DNA of 64,000 nucleotides from an uncultured Alistipes sp. (GCA_900768015.1 CAAGBI010000052.1:1-64000); one strand, 5' to 3'. Positions 33,798 to 43,644 are shown, counted from the stretch's first letter. The notes: generated by a model not told the origin, from the letters alone. Numbers and translations are program-made.

Positions 33798-34651
33798 CTC
33801 GCTATCGAACTCACCCTTGCGCATATCATTCTCGGTTTATCTCTAAAGTCCTCTCTTACAACTATATCCGTATATCCCTCAGCTTCCAACATCGTCCTCA
33901 TCTCCTCGACCAACGACTCATAAATCTCGAAGTAGAGGCGACCCTCCGCCTTAAGCATCTTGCGTCCCGTGCGGGCAATGGCGCGGTAGAAAACCAGCGG
34001 GTCGCTATCCTTGACAAAGAGCGCGATATGTGGCTCATGCTCCGTAACATTTGGGCGCATTAGCGCGCTATCACTATCGGGGATATATGGGGGATTTGAG
34101 ATTATGGCATCGAACTTAACACCCTCAAAATGAGCACTAAAGTCCGAGAGGGCGTCGCCCTCAACAAACTCTACCTCGGGGGCATACTCCGCACCATTCT
34201 CGCGCGCTATGGCAAGCGCCTCGCGCGAAATATCCATCGCCCAAACGGCACTCTCCTTTATCATGCGCTTAAGCGCCAAGGCGATGCAGCCGCTACCTGT
34301 GCAGACATCCAAAATATGAGCACCAGCGCTTGCCTCGCGCGCCACCCAATCAACCAACTCCTCGGTCTCGGGACGGGGTATAAGCACACCCTCTCTCACC
34401 GTAAGCTCCATATCGGCGAACTCCGCCTTGCCTACGATATACTGCACGGGGCGCCACGAGCGTAGCTCATCGAATATAGCCTCTAAATCGGTGATTTCTA
34501 ACTCCTTATTAGGCTCAATAAGAAGGTCGTTGCGCGTGATGTTACCCTTCGCCAGGAGTATCATCTCGGCAATTTGTCGCGCCTCAACCTCGGGATAGCA
34601 CTCGCTCGCCACAGCCACGAGTTGCAAAAATATCTCTCTGCGCGATGCCAT
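33794..34651 (-). CDS. prmC: Release factor glutamine methyltransferase
   Basis: A 285-residue HemK/PrmC enzyme that N5-methylates the glutamine of the GGQ motif in peptide-release factors. The SAM motif reads ILDVCTGSGCIALALK. The active-site ISNPPYIPDSD binds the target glutamine. The N-terminal helical domain (1-95) recognises the release factor, and IPRPETEELV links the domains. It starts directly after the aroC stop without a gap, consistent with one transcript. Confidence 0.95.
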   Translation of the reverse strand: MASRREIFLQLVAVASECYPEVEARQIAEMILLAKGNITRNDLLIEPNKELEITDLEAIFDELRSWRPVQYIVGKAEFADMELTVREGVLIPRPETEELVDWVAREASAGAHILDVCTGSGCIALALKRMIKESAVWAMDISREALAIARENGAEYAPEVEFVEGDALSDFSAHFEGVKFDAIISNPPYIPDSDSALMRPNVTEHEPHIALFVKDSDPLVFYRAIARTGRKMLKAEGRLYFEIYESLVEEMRTMLEAEGYTDIVVREDFRDKPRMICARVSSIAR

Positions 34652-35632
34652 CTACAACTGCAATTTTAGGTCGGCAAGGGCCACTGCCGCCATCGCCTCA
34701 ACGACTACTGCCGCACGACGAGCGATGCAGGCATCGTGGCGACCACCTATGATAAGTGGGCTCACCTCGCCCTTCGCAAAGTCGTAGGTCATCTGCTCCT
34801 TTGCGATGCTGGGCGTGGGCTTTATCGCCACGCGCACAACGATGTCGTTACCGTTGGCTATACCACCATTTATGCCACCCTCATTATTCGTATATGTCGC
34901 ACCCGACTCGCTCACAATCATATCGTTACGCTCCGAGCCACGCTTAGCGGCCGAAGCAAAGCCATCACCAAACTCCACGCCCTTAACCGCGGGAATTGAG
35001 AATAACAGGTGCGCCATAACGCTCTCCACAGAGTCGAAGAATGGCTCGCCGAGAGGCTCACGAACACCCCTTATGCGGCACTCCACAACGCCACCTACGG
35101 AGTCGCCATCGGCTGCCGCGCGACTAATAATATCGTCAAATTTCGTCTCGTCGCTCTCGCCTCCAACCTCAACCAAGCGCGTCTCAAACGCAATATTTTT
35201 AAGCAGCGCCTTTGCCACAACACCCGCAGCAACAAGCGCCACGGTCATGCGGCCCGAAGCCATGCCACCACCCGCAATATCACACTCCTGGCCATACTTA
35301 CGCAACTGCACCAAGTCGGCATGCGAAGGGCGGGGCTGACTGCGCAGATGGTCGTAGTCGCGGCTTCGTATGTTACTATTACTGAAGCTAATACGCAGCA
35401 TCTCACCCATAGTGCGACCCTCAGCATCGAGGCCCTCAATTCTCGGCATATCGGCCTCATGGCGAGGGGTCTCACCCACACGCCTTGGGCGACGACGGTC
35501 GAGGTCCGCCGTAAAGGCCTCCATGGGCAACGCGAGACCCGCGGGCACACCCTCAACGAGCACACCCACCTCCTCGGCATGCGAAGCGCCGAATATGGTT
35601 ATTTTTAGTCTATTTCCGAAGCTGTTGTTCAC
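34652..35632 (-). CDS. aroC: Chorismate synthase, short divergent form
   Basis: A 326-residue enzyme for the last step to chorismate (EPSP to chorismate, FMN-dependent). The family is normally about 350-360 residues. Both catalytic histidines remain: in FGASHAEEVG (usually GESHG) and in PRPSHADL (usually RPGHAD). GGGMASGRMT and the C-terminal GGRHDACIARRA are also kept. Substitutions around the first His (Ser-His-Ala-Glu-Glu) are unusual. It lies two bases after aroA, the preceding pathway step, and upstream of prmC. Confidence 0.92.
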   Translation of the reverse strand: MNNSFGNRLKITIFGASHAEEVGVLVEGVPAGLALPMEAFTADLDRRRPRRVGETPRHEADMPRIEGLDAEGRTMGEMLRISFSNSNIRSRDYDHLRSQPRPSHADLVQLRKYGQECDIAGGGMASGRMTVALVAAGVVAKALLKNIAFETRLVEVGGESDETKFDDIISRAAADGDSVGGVVECRIRGVREPLGEPFFDSVESVMAHLLFSIPAVKGVEFGDGFASAAKRGSERNDMIVSESGATYTNNEGGINGGIANGNDIVVRVAIKPTPSIAKEQMTYDFAKGEVSPLIIGGRHDACIARRAAVVVEAMAAVALADLKLQL

Positions 35633-35634
35633 CG

Positions 35635-36900
35635 CTACTTGTTGGTTTTAAGCATTTCGAGGTCCTCAAAAAACGAAGGATAGCTCTTCGCCACGCACTC
35701 GCGATTGCGGATTGCGACCTCTTCCTCTATGCGCAACGCAGTAATAGCCAGCGACATAGCGATGCGGTGGTCGTCATGTGAATCGACATCGGCAGCGTGG
35801 GGCTTGCCACCCACAACGCGCATAACATTCTCGTCGTAGTCGAGCTCTATCTCTATGCCGAGCTTGCGATACTCCTCCTTGAGCACCTCGCCGCGGTCGC
35901 TCTCTTTGCCACGCAAGCGCTCTATACCGCGGATGGTCGAGACTCCCTCGGCAGCAGCCGCCAACGCCACAAGCGCGGGGAACAAGTCGGGAGAGTTTGT
36001 CGCATCGAAAGTAAAGGCCTCCAAGGGTCTGTGCGCCACGGTGATTGCCCCCTCCTCGATTATTATCGAAGCACCCGCGCGCTCCAATGCTCGGCACACC
36101 AATGTGTCGGCCTGGCGCGAGAGAGTAGAGATGTTACGCACCGTAACCTCACCAGCGATAGCGGCAGCGACCATGATGAATGCCGCAGCACTCCAGTCGC
36201 TCTCGATGGTGTAGTCCACAGCCTTAAGTTCTTGATTACCTTCGACATAGAACTCCGAGTAGTCGCCCTCGTTGTGCATAATCTCAACGCCAAAGCGCTC
36301 CAACGTCTCGAGCGTCATGTCGATATAAGGCGTTGATACAGCATCGCGCACCTCGATTGTCGTATCACTCTTAGCACGTGGCAGAGCGATAAGCAGACCA
36401 GTGATAAACTGCGACGATATGCTGCCATCAACGACTACCCTACCGCCCTTGATTGGGCCATGCACCTCTATGGGCAGGCGGCCACCACCATCACGCACCT
36501 CAACACCGAGCGTGCGCAGTGGTTCGACCATCATCGCCATGGGGCGATGACGCAGCGTGCCCTCACCCTCGATACGCATAGCCTCGCCACCGAGTGCAGC
36601 GATGGGCGTAAAGAGGCGTGCCGCAAGTCCCGACTCGCCAACATTCAAGGTATTGGCCGTGGGCTTAAGGCCACCATCTATGATAAGTGTGTTGTCATCC
36701 TTGATTTCGACACGCGCACCGAGCGTTCTGATAGCCTCGATGGCTGAGCGCGTGTCGCGGCATAGCTCTATGCCACGAAGTGTTGTGCGTCCTGAGGCAA
36801 GAAGCGCCGCAGCCAACGCACGCTGTGCATAACTCTTTGAGCATGGCGGAATCACCTCGCCATGCAACCTATTCCCAAGGGGAACCGTACTGTCGTCCAT
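35635..36900 (-). CDS. aroA: 3-phosphoshikimate 1-carboxyvinyltransferase (EPSP synthase)
   Basis: A 421-residue enzyme joining shikimate-3-phosphate and PEP. The start has PPCSKSYAQRALAAALLASG, the substrate-binding lysine region (S-K-S rather than the commoner S-K-S-x-T). Other blocks are NVGESGLAARLFTPIAA, DGSISSQFITGLLIALP, ERLRGKESDRG and DSHDDHRIAMSLA. All key catalytic residues appear present. It leads the aroA-aroC-prmC-recX cluster, giving two consecutive shikimate steps. Confidence 0.95.
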   Translation of the reverse strand: MDDSTVPLGNRLHGEVIPPCSKSYAQRALAAALLASGRTTLRGIELCRDTRSAIEAIRTLGARVEIKDDNTLIIDGGLKPTANTLNVGESGLAARLFTPIAALGGEAMRIEGEGTLRHRPMAMMVEPLRTLGVEVRDGGGRLPIEVHGPIKGGRVVVDGSISSQFITGLLIALPRAKSDTTIEVRDAVSTPYIDMTLETLERFGVEIMHNEGDYSEFYVEGNQELKAVDYTIESDWSAAAFIMVAAAIAGEVTVRNISTLSRQADTLVCRALERAGASIIIEEGAITVAHRPLEAFTFDATNSPDLFPALVALAAAAEGVSTIRGIERLRGKESDRGEVLKEEYRKLGIEIELDYDENVMRVVGGKPHAADVDSHDDHRIAMSLAITALRIEEEVAIRNRECVAKSYPSFFEDLEMLKTNK

Positions 36901-36923
36901 ATATTATATATAAAGTTGCTTAA

Positions 36924-37772
36924 CTACAAAAGGTCATCCTCATCCTCCACGATGTGAGTATGGCCCAACTGGCGGAGTGCCTCCTCACGCTCCTGCTCCT
37001 CCTTCTCGCGCATCTTGCGACGCATCTGTGGCGAGCTACGAAGCTCGAAGTTACTACCGAGATATACCTTACGCACCATCTCGTCGTTTGCCAAGTCCTC
37101 TGCCGTACCCGCCTTCAGAATCTTACCCTCGTAGAGGAGGTATGTGCGGTCGGTGATGGCCAGGGTCTCATCGACATTGTGGTCGGTGATGATAACGCCA
37201 ATGTTCTTATCCTTGAGCGTACCCACGATGTTCTGAATATCCTCTACCGCAATGGGGTCTACACCCGCAAAGGGCTCGTCAAGAAGGATAAACGAGGGGT
37301 TGATGGCCACGGCACGCGCAATCTCCGTACGGCGGCGCTCGCCACCCGAGAGCTGATTACCATAGCTCTTGCGCACCTTCTGCAAGCGGAACTCCTCGAT
37401 GAGCTGCTCCACACGCTCACGCTGATACTGACGCGAGTAGTCGGTCATCTCCAACACGGCACGCAGGTTATCCTCTACGGTAAGGTGGCGGAATACGGAT
37501 GCCTCCTGTGCGAGGTAGCCCACACCCATCTGCGCACGGCGATAGACGGGGAGTTTGGTGATATCGGTAATCTTACCGTCGTTATCCTCGAGGTAGATGC
37601 TACCCTCGTTGGGCTTGATGAGTCCCACGATCATATAGAAGGTAGTTGTCTTACCCGCGCCATTAGGGCCGAGCAAACCGACAATCTCTCCCTGGTTAAC
37701 ATCAATGGTCACATGGTTCACGACGGTGCGTGATTTATAGGATTTTACCAGCTCACTTGTGAAAAGTCTCAT
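36924..37772 (-). CDS. lptB: LPS export ABC transporter ATP-binding protein
   Basis: A 282-residue ATPase that powers extraction of LPS from the inner membrane with LptF/LptG. Walker A GPNGAGKTTTFYMI, Q-loop YLAQEASVFRHLTVEDN, signature LSGGERRRTEIARA, Walker B PSFILLDEPFAGVDPIAV and the switch His in ITDHNVDETL are all visible. A charged C-terminal extension (from about 245) goes beyond the usual length of about 240. It is divergent from recQ. Partners LptF/G are not here, though an LptA-like gene lies at 18.7 kb. Confidence 0.95.
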   Translation of the reverse strand: MRLFTSELVKSYKSRTVVNHVTIDVNQGEIVGLLGPNGAGKTTTFYMIVGLIKPNEGSIYLEDNDGKITDITKLPVYRRAQMGVGYLAQEASVFRHLTVEDNLRAVLEMTDYSRQYQRERVEQLIEEFRLQKVRKSYGNQLSGGERRRTEIARAVAINPSFILLDEPFAGVDPIAVEDIQNIVGTLKDKNIGVIITDHNVDETLAITDRTYLLYEGKILKAGTAEDLANDEMVRKVYLGSNFELRSSPQMRRKMREKEEQEREEALRQLGHTHIVEDEDDLL

Positions 37773-37803
37773 TGGCTATTGCATTTTTTTTGTAACTTTT
37801 TTG

Positions 37804-37811
37804 CAAAGTTA
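37804..37811 (-). promoter_or_regulatory. -7 box of lptB
   Basis: TAACTTTG on the minus strand, 31 bases before the ATG. Confidence 0.55.
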
Positions 37812-37835
37812 TCACTATTTTTCAAAAAAATATAG

Positions 37836-37843
37836 TATATTTG
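37836..37843 (+). promoter_or_regulatory. -7 box of recQ
   Basis: TATATTTG, 23 bases before the ATG and divergent from lptB. Confidence 0.55.
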
Positions 37844-37866
37844 GGTAAAATTTTTAGAGAAAATTT

Positions 37867-40056
37867 ATGGACACCGAACAAAGCGTATTGTTACACGATA
37901 AATTACGCGAGTATTTTGGATTTTCATCGTTCAAGGGTAACCAGGAGGCAGTCATTCAAAATGTGCTCTCTGGCAAGGACACCTTCGTGCTTATGCCGAC
38001 AGGTGGTGGTAAGTCGTTGTGCTACCAGTTGCCTGCCCTTATAATGGACGGTGTGGCTATCGTCATATCCCCACTCATCGCCTTGATGAAGAATCAGGTA
38101 GATGCGATGCGCACCTTCTCTACGGAGTCGGGCATAGCACACTTCCTAAACTCATCGCTCAACAAGTCAGCCATAGCACAGGTGCGTCAGGATGTTCTTG
38201 ACGGCCGCACCAAGCTACTCTATTTCGCCCCCGAGTCGCTGACCAAGGAGGATAACATCGCTTTCCTACGCAAGATAAAGATTTCGTTCTACGCCATAGA
38301 TGAGGCACACTGTATCTCGGAGTGGGGTCACGACTTCCGCCCTGAGTACCGCCGTATTCGCCCCATCATCAACGATATCGGTCAGGCACCCCTCATCGCA
38401 CTCACCGCGACTGCGACACCCAAGGTGCAGATGGATATTCAGAAAAACCTCGGCATGACAGATGCTACGGTATTCCGTTCATCGTTCAACCGTGCCAACC
38501 TATACTATGAGCTGCGCCCCAAGCAGAATGTAGACCACGACATCATCCGCTTCATCAAGCAGAACGATGGCAAGAGTGGTATCATCTACTGCCTCAGCCG
38601 CAAGAAGGTGGAGGAGCTCGCCGAGTTGCTCATGGCAAATGGCATCAAGGCGCGCGCATATCACGCAGGTATGGATGCTCAGACTCGTGCCGACAATCAG
38701 GATGCCTTCCTGCACGAGCGCGTGGATGTCATCGTGGCAACGATTGCCTTCGGTATGGGTATCGACAAGCCCGATGTTCGCTATGTCATCCACTACGACA
38801 TACCCAAGTCGTTGGAGGGCTACTACCAGGAGACTGGCCGCGCAGGACGCGACGGTGGCGAGGGTCACTGTCTGACATTCTACAGCTATAAGGATATTCA
38901 GAAGCTCGAGAAGTTTATGCAGGGTAAACCCGTTGCCGAGCAGGAGATTGGCAAGTTGTTGCTTCTCGAGACCGTATCCTATGCCGAGAGCTCAATGTGT
39001 CGTCGCCGCTCGTTGTTGCACTACTTCGGCGAGACATACCCCGAGACCAACTGTGGCAACTGCGACAACTGCTGCAAGCCCAAGCCCAAAGTGGAGGCTA
39101 AGGAGGAGTTACAGCTCGCTCTCGAGGCGCTCAAGGCTATTGGCGACAAGTTCAAGGCCGACCACCTCGTATCGGTGCTCATGGGTAAGACCACGGCGAT
39201 GATTAAGAGCTACAGCCACAACAAGTTGGAGATATTTGGTGCGGGCGAGGATAAGGATGTACGCTTCTGGAATGCCGTTATCCGCCAGGGTCTCATCATG
39301 GGCCTTATGGACAAGAATATCGAGAACTACGGTCTTATATCTATTAACGCGCGCGGAGAGGAGTACATCAAGAAGCCCACATCGGTTACTATCACCATCG
39401 ACCACGACTACGACGCCGAGGATGAGAACGAGCCAACAGGCCCCATCAAGGGTGGTGGCGCAGCCGACGAGGAGCTCTTCGCCATGCTTAAGGATTTGCG
39501 CCGTAAGGTGGCTAAGCAGAACGACCTACCTCCATATGTCATCTTCCAGGATCCATCGCTTGAGGATATGTCTATTCAGTACCCCATCACCATCGAGGAG
39601 TTGCAGACAATCTCGGGTGTAGGTGCAGGTAAGGCGCAGAAGTTTGGTGCGGAGTTCGTCAAGCTCATCAAGGCTTATGTCGACGAGAAGGAGATCTTGC
39701 GACCACAGGATATGGTGGTTAAGGGCGTTGCGAACAAGGCAAGCAACAAGATTTTCATCATCCAGTCTATCGACCGCAAGATGGACTTCGAGGATATAGC
39801 ACGCGCCAAGAATCTCGATATGGATGAGCTACTTACGGAGATTGAGGCCATCGTAAACTCTGGCACTCGCCTCGACATACAATACTACCTCAACACCGTT
39901 ATGGACGAGGATAAGGTCGAGGATATATACCTCTACTTCAAGGAGGATGCCGAGACCGACTCGTTGGATGCCGCAATCGACGAGCTCGGCTCGGAGTATA
40001 GCGAGGAGGAGATACGCCTTGTACGCATTAAATTTATATCGGAGGTAGCAAACTAA
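37867..40056 (+). CDS. recQ: ATP-dependent DNA helicase RecQ
   Basis: A 729-residue 3'-5' helicase for recombination repair. Motif I is PTGGGKSLCYQLP, motif II is DEAHCISEWGHDFRPEY, motif III is LTATATPKVQ, motif VI is YYQETGRAGRDG. The zinc-binding cysteines follow in CRRRSLLHYF ... CGNCDNCC, then a winged helix and an HRDC domain near residues 530-605. The last 110 or so residues are an acidic helical extension common in Bacteroidetes RecQ. Its TAA overlaps the rsmA ATG (TAATG), so the two are coupled. Confidence 0.96.
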   Translation: MDTEQSVLLHDKLREYFGFSSFKGNQEAVIQNVLSGKDTFVLMPTGGGKSLCYQLPALIMDGVAIVISPLIALMKNQVDAMRTFSTESGIAHFLNSSLNKSAIAQVRQDVLDGRTKLLYFAPESLTKEDNIAFLRKIKISFYAIDEAHCISEWGHDFRPEYRRIRPIINDIGQAPLIALTATATPKVQMDIQKNLGMTDATVFRSSFNRANLYYELRPKQNVDHDIIRFIKQNDGKSGIIYCLSRKKVEELAELLMANGIKARAYHAGMDAQTRADNQDAFLHERVDVIVATIAFGMGIDKPDVRYVIHYDIPKSLEGYYQETGRAGRDGGEGHCLTFYSYKDIQKLEKFMQGKPVAEQEIGKLLLLETVSYAESSMCRRRSLLHYFGETYPETNCGNCDNCCKPKPKVEAKEELQLALEALKAIGDKFKADHLVSVLMGKTTAMIKSYSHNKLEIFGAGEDKDVRFWNAVIRQGLIMGLMDKNIENYGLISINARGEEYIKKPTSVTITIDHDYDAEDENEPTGPIKGGGAADEELFAMLKDLRRKVAKQNDLPPYVIFQDPSLEDMSIQYPITIEELQTISGVGAGKAQKFGAEFVKLIKAYVDEKEILRPQDMVVKGVANKASNKIFIIQSIDRKMDFEDIARAKNLDMDELLTEIEAIVNSGTRLDIQYYLNTVMDEDKVEDIYLYFKEDAETDSLDAAIDELGSEYSEEEIRLVRIKFISEVAN

Positions 40057-40841
40057 TGGCAGAGGTACGCGCAAAAAAGGCCCTCGGTCAGCACTTCCTG
40101 ACCGACCTAAACATAGCACGCAAGATTGCAACATCGCTCTCGGGCGGTAGTGCCGAGGCCCCCGACAAGGTGTTGGAGGTGGGTTGCGGTATGGGTGTGC
40201 TCACGCAGTTTCTGTTGGAGCGCAACGACATTGTGACATACGGAGCAGAGATTGACACCGAGTCGGTGGAGTATCTCCACGCCCACTACCCTGAGTTTGC
40301 ACCGCGCCTCACGGAGGGCGACTTCCTAAAGATGGACCTGCGCGCCGAGTATGGCGATAGGCTCAAGATTATCGGCAACTTCCCCTACAACATCTCGTCA
40401 CAGATATTCTTCAAGGTGCTCGAGAACCGCGACATCGTGCCCGAGTGCGTAGGCATGATTCAGAAGGAGGTGGCCGTGCGCTTGGCAGAGCCCCCAGGCT
40501 CGAAGGAGTATGGCATCCTCAGCGTCTTGCTCCAGGCATGGTACGACATCGACTACCTCTTCACCGTGGGCGAGAAGGTGTTTAACCCACCACCAAAGGT
40601 TAAGAGTGCCGTTGTGCGCCTCGTGCGTAACAATGTCGAGAAGTTGGACTGCGACGAGGCTCTATTTATAAAGGTAGTAAAGGCGTCGTTTGGTCAGCGC
40701 CGTAAGATGTTGCGCAACTCGCTTAAGGCTGCCTTTGGTAACTTCGGAGGCAACGAGCACAGGTTCTTCACGATGCGTGCCGAGCAGCTCTCGGTAGCCG
40801 ACTTTGTGGAGCTAACAAACTGGGTAGCAGAGAACAAATAG
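40056..40841 (+). CDS. rsmA: 16S rRNA (adenine1518/1519-N6) dimethyltransferase
   Basis: A 261-residue KsgA-family enzyme that dimethylates two adenosines in the 3' hairpin of 16S rRNA during 30S maturation. KALGQHFLTDLNIARKI is the N-terminal signature. VLEVGCGMGVLT is SAM motif I, and IGNFPYNISSQIFFK is the catalytic NxPY block. The C-terminal domain ends LTNWVAENK. Its start overlaps the recQ stop by one base. Confidence 0.95.
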   Translation: MAEVRAKKALGQHFLTDLNIARKIATSLSGGSAEAPDKVLEVGCGMGVLTQFLLERNDIVTYGAEIDTESVEYLHAHYPEFAPRLTEGDFLKMDLRAEYGDRLKIIGNFPYNISSQIFFKVLENRDIVPECVGMIQKEVAVRLAEPPGSKEYGILSVLLQAWYDIDYLFTVGEKVFNPPPKVKSAVVRLVRNNVEKLDCDEALFIKVVKASFGQRRKMLRNSLKAAFGNFGGNEHRFFTMRAEQLSVADFVELTNWVAENK

Positions 40842-40853
40842 GCGCTTAAGAAT

Positions 40854-41609
40854 CTATTGGGGAATATACTTCATAGCACTTAGGCGCAACACGACATCGC
40901 CGTTGTAGCTATCTACGACACCATATAGTGTGACTATGTCATCTGGAATTAACTGGGTGGCGTAGTCACATTTGTTTAGTGTTGCTACGGTAAGCGTGTC
41001 GCACCCCGATACAAAGTGGCGTAACGATGACTCATAGGGTCGCTCCTTGGCATCGGCATCACACCACGAAGGCACCTCCTCCTTGGCAATCGCCACACCC
41101 TCAACACTCACATAACGCGATATATCATCGAACCCCACATCACCAACAGCGAGGTTGTGAGCACCCTTATATTTGTCGTATATATGTGTGATTTCAAGGC
41201 GATTACCTATCTCCGCCTCCGAGATACGGTCCACGACATACTCTGCCGTGGGCTCAGCACCGAGCACAATGCGCTCCCCCTCTCGACCCACATACAGTCC
41301 CTCGCAGCGTATGCGCACCTCAGCAAATAGCGGCACTACCGCGTCTATATTCTCCAAATCGACCTTGACCTCGATGCCCACATGTTTATCGTAGAGCACA
41401 AACGACTTATAGGTCTCTCCGAGTTTATCGTTAAGCACCACGCACCCCTCAATCCATATATCACTCTTTATACGCTGGCTACGCTCGTCGGCCAACGAGC
41501 GAAGATATGCGATAGATACATCGCCATCCACGATGTGTACACTCTGAGGCTGCGTACACGAAACCAAGAAAAGTACGACAATGCTAATATATAGTACAAT
41601 CCTCCTCAT
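40854..41609 (-). CDS. DUF5689-like lipoprotein A
   Basis: A 251-residue lipoprotein (LVSCTQPQ). It contains an OB-fold-like stretch typical of DUF5689 proteins: IKSDIWIEGCVVLND with SFVLYDKHVGIEVKVD, and a second such block near the end (DDIVTLYGVVDSYNGDVVLRL). Two paralogous genes overlap here by 26 bases. They are restricted to Bacteroidetes, lie at the cell surface and have no established function. It reads minus, convergent with rsmA 12 bases away. Confidence 0.72.
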   Translation of the reverse strand: MRRIVLYISIVVLFLVSCTQPQSVHIVDGDVSIAYLRSLADERSQRIKSDIWIEGCVVLNDKLGETYKSFVLYDKHVGIEVKVDLENIDAVVPLFAEVRIRCEGLYVGREGERIVLGAEPTAEYVVDRISEAEIGNRLEITHIYDKYKGAHNLAVGDVGFDDISRYVSVEGVAIAKEEVPSWCDADAKERPYESSLRHFVSGCDTLTVATLNKCDYATQLIPDDIVTLYGVVDSYNGDVVLRLSAMKYIPQ

Positions 41610-42375
41610 AGCGCATCTTCAGCTGATAACACTCCCTGCCGCCATTGTACCTCGCCCACTCAACAACACCCGATAGCGAGACATCAACTAAAGGTATCGC
41701 ATCCTCAGCAAAGCGCGCATAGTCGCGTGTATATACTGCAATGCTATCGCCCATATCGTTCTTAAATAGCGCATACCCCCTCCAGCGCGCATCCTCCATA
41801 ACATCCCCCTCTTGGGCATCTACGCTTGTTGTGGAGACAAGATGCACTCCATCCACACGCACAAGGCGGCCACAATCACTCAGCTTCAGCTCCCTTATAG
41901 CAAGCCTTCGAGGACCTTGCACCTCTACACTACTGCCTCGCACAACTACCCTATCCACCGCCTCACGCGACGCGAGATAGCCAACATCGTAACTCTCATA
42001 CTCCGCAGCCACGGCACCCACCACAGCCACACCACGCTGATAGGCCATATAACACCCCTCAAGGCATAATGCAACCTCTAAGCCCTCAGGATAGTCGGCC
42101 GCGAGAGGTGAGATGCCCATCATAACCTCAATGGCAGCAGTACCATCATCTACGACTATCGAGCGGTAGAAGTTTTCATCCCTATCGGAAGATATGATGC
42201 GCCCCACGACCACAATATCCTGCTCTATACGCATGGGGCGCGTGCCCACGATGCGCTCCTTGAGACTCTTTATGGTGGTTGTAGGAGAGGGCAACGGCGC
42301 TACAATATGAGACTCGTCGGCAGCATTATAGCAACCGACGAGCACAAAACATAGTATCGCAAAGAGTAGTCTCAT
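41584..42375 (-). CDS. DUF5689-like lipoprotein B
   Basis: A 263-residue lipoprotein (FVLVGCYN). Its core IEQDIVVVGRIISSDRDENFY with SIVVDDGTAAIEVMM matches DUF5689 and parallels the downstream gene. The ATG at 42375 is used; a GTG one codon upstream is possible. It starts within a few bases of the serB stop and overlaps the next gene by 26 bases, so all three probably share a message. Function unknown. Confidence 0.75.
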   Translation of the reverse strand: MRLLFAILCFVLVGCYNAADESHIVAPLPSPTTTIKSLKERIVGTRPMRIEQDIVVVGRIISSDRDENFYRSIVVDDGTAAIEVMMGISPLAADYPEGLEVALCLEGCYMAYQRGVAVVGAVAAEYESYDVGYLASREAVDRVVVRGSSVEVQGPRRLAIRELKLSDCGRLVRVDGVHLVSTTSVDAQEGDVMEDARWRGYALFKNDMGDSIAVYTRDYARFAEDAIPLVDVSLSGVVEWARYNGGRECYQLKMRYEEDCTIY

Positions 42376-42377
42376 CA

Positions 42378-43613
42378 CTATTTTGAGCCCTTAGCCTCCA
42401 CCCACGAATCCTTCAAACCGAGGAAGTAGAGGATGCCATCGAGACCTACCGTTGAGAGCGACTGGCGCGCCGTCTCGCGCACCTTGGGCTTAGCATGGAA
42501 GGCGATACCAAGACCCGCGATATTGAGCATGGGGAGGTCGTTTGCTCCGTCACCCACAGCCACAGACTGCTGAATATCAATATTCTCGAACTGGCACAAC
42601 AATCTGAGCAACTCAGCCTTACGCGCACCATCCACAATCTCGCCCGTATAGCGTCCCGTGAGCTTACCATCCTCAACCTCAAGCTCGTTGGCATAGACAT
42701 AATCGAAGCCAAAGCGACTCTTGAGGTAGTTGCCAAAATAGGTAAATCCACCCGAGAGGATTGCGGTCTTATAGCCCACACGCTTCAAAATTGTCATCAT
42801 GCGGTCTACGCCCTCAGTTATGGGGAGGTTGACGGCTATATCCTCCATTACGCTCACATCCAAGCCCCTCAACAACGCCACGCGCTGCTCGAAGCTCTCG
42901 CGGAAGTCTATCTCGCCACGCATAGCGCGCTCCGTAATCTCGCGCACCTGGGCACCCACGCCAGCGCGATCTGCCAACTCGTCGATAACCTCCGTGCGGA
43001 TAAGCGTAGAGTCCATATCGAAGCAGATGAGTCGGCGCGAACGGCGGAAGATGCCATCCCTCTGGAACGAGAGGTCTACATCGCCCTCCTTCGTAATCTT
43101 CATCAACTCGTTCTGGAAGTGTCCCTTGTCCGAGAGCGTGCCACGCACCGAGAACTCGATGCTCGTCTTAGGCGCTCGCTCATCCTCATCCAGAGGCATG
43201 CGACCCGTTAGGCGGTTGATGTCGTCGATGTTTAGTCCTGCATCCGATATAAGTCGTGTCACGCGCGATATGTGCTCTGCGGTAATCTTACGACCCACGA
43301 GCGTAAGGATGTAGCGGTTCTTACCCTGACCCGTCACCCAGCGGCGATACTCCTCCTCGTCAATAGGCGTGAAGCGTATCTGAATGTTCATCTCCGAGGC
43401 CTTGAACAGTAACTCCTTCATAATCTGTCCCGAGCGCTCGGCCGTAGTCATAAAGAGGATGCCGAGTGTCAGCGACTGATGGATGTTCGACTGGCCGATG
43501 TCGAGGATAAATGCGTCGTGACGCGCAAGAATACCTGTCAACGACGATGTAAGGCCAGGCTTATCCTCACCCGAGATGTTTATTTGAATAATCTCTATCT
43601 TGTCATTCTTCAT
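42378..43613 (-). CDS. serB: Phosphoserine phosphatase with N-terminal ACT domains
   Basis: A 411-residue enzyme for the last step of serine synthesis. Two ACT-like regions occupy about 1-175 (EIIQINISGEDKPGLTSSL and RYILTLVGRKITAEHISRV). The HAD catalytic domain follows: CFDMDSTLIRTEVIDELAD (motif I), ILSGGFTYFG (motif II) and VGDGANDLPMLNIAGLGIAF (motif III/IV, named in part). The ATG at 43613 is chosen; an extension to 43703 would cross the promoter. ACT domains suggest control by an amino acid. Confidence 0.93.
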   Translation of the reverse strand: MKNDKIEIIQINISGEDKPGLTSSLTGILARHDAFILDIGQSNIHQSLTLGILFMTTAERSGQIMKELLFKASEMNIQIRFTPIDEEEYRRWVTGQGKNRYILTLVGRKITAEHISRVTRLISDAGLNIDDINRLTGRMPLDEDERAPKTSIEFSVRGTLSDKGHFQNELMKITKEGDVDLSFQRDGIFRRSRRLICFDMDSTLIRTEVIDELADRAGVGAQVREITERAMRGEIDFRESFEQRVALLRGLDVSVMEDIAVNLPITEGVDRMMTILKRVGYKTAILSGGFTYFGNYLKSRFGFDYVYANELEVEDGKLTGRYTGEIVDGARKAELLRLLCQFENIDIQQSVAVGDGANDLPMLNIAGLGIAFHAKPKVRETARQSLSTVGLDGILYFLGLKDSWVEAKGSK

Positions 43614-43644
43614 ATCGAAATGCACATTTTTCTTATCACAACCA

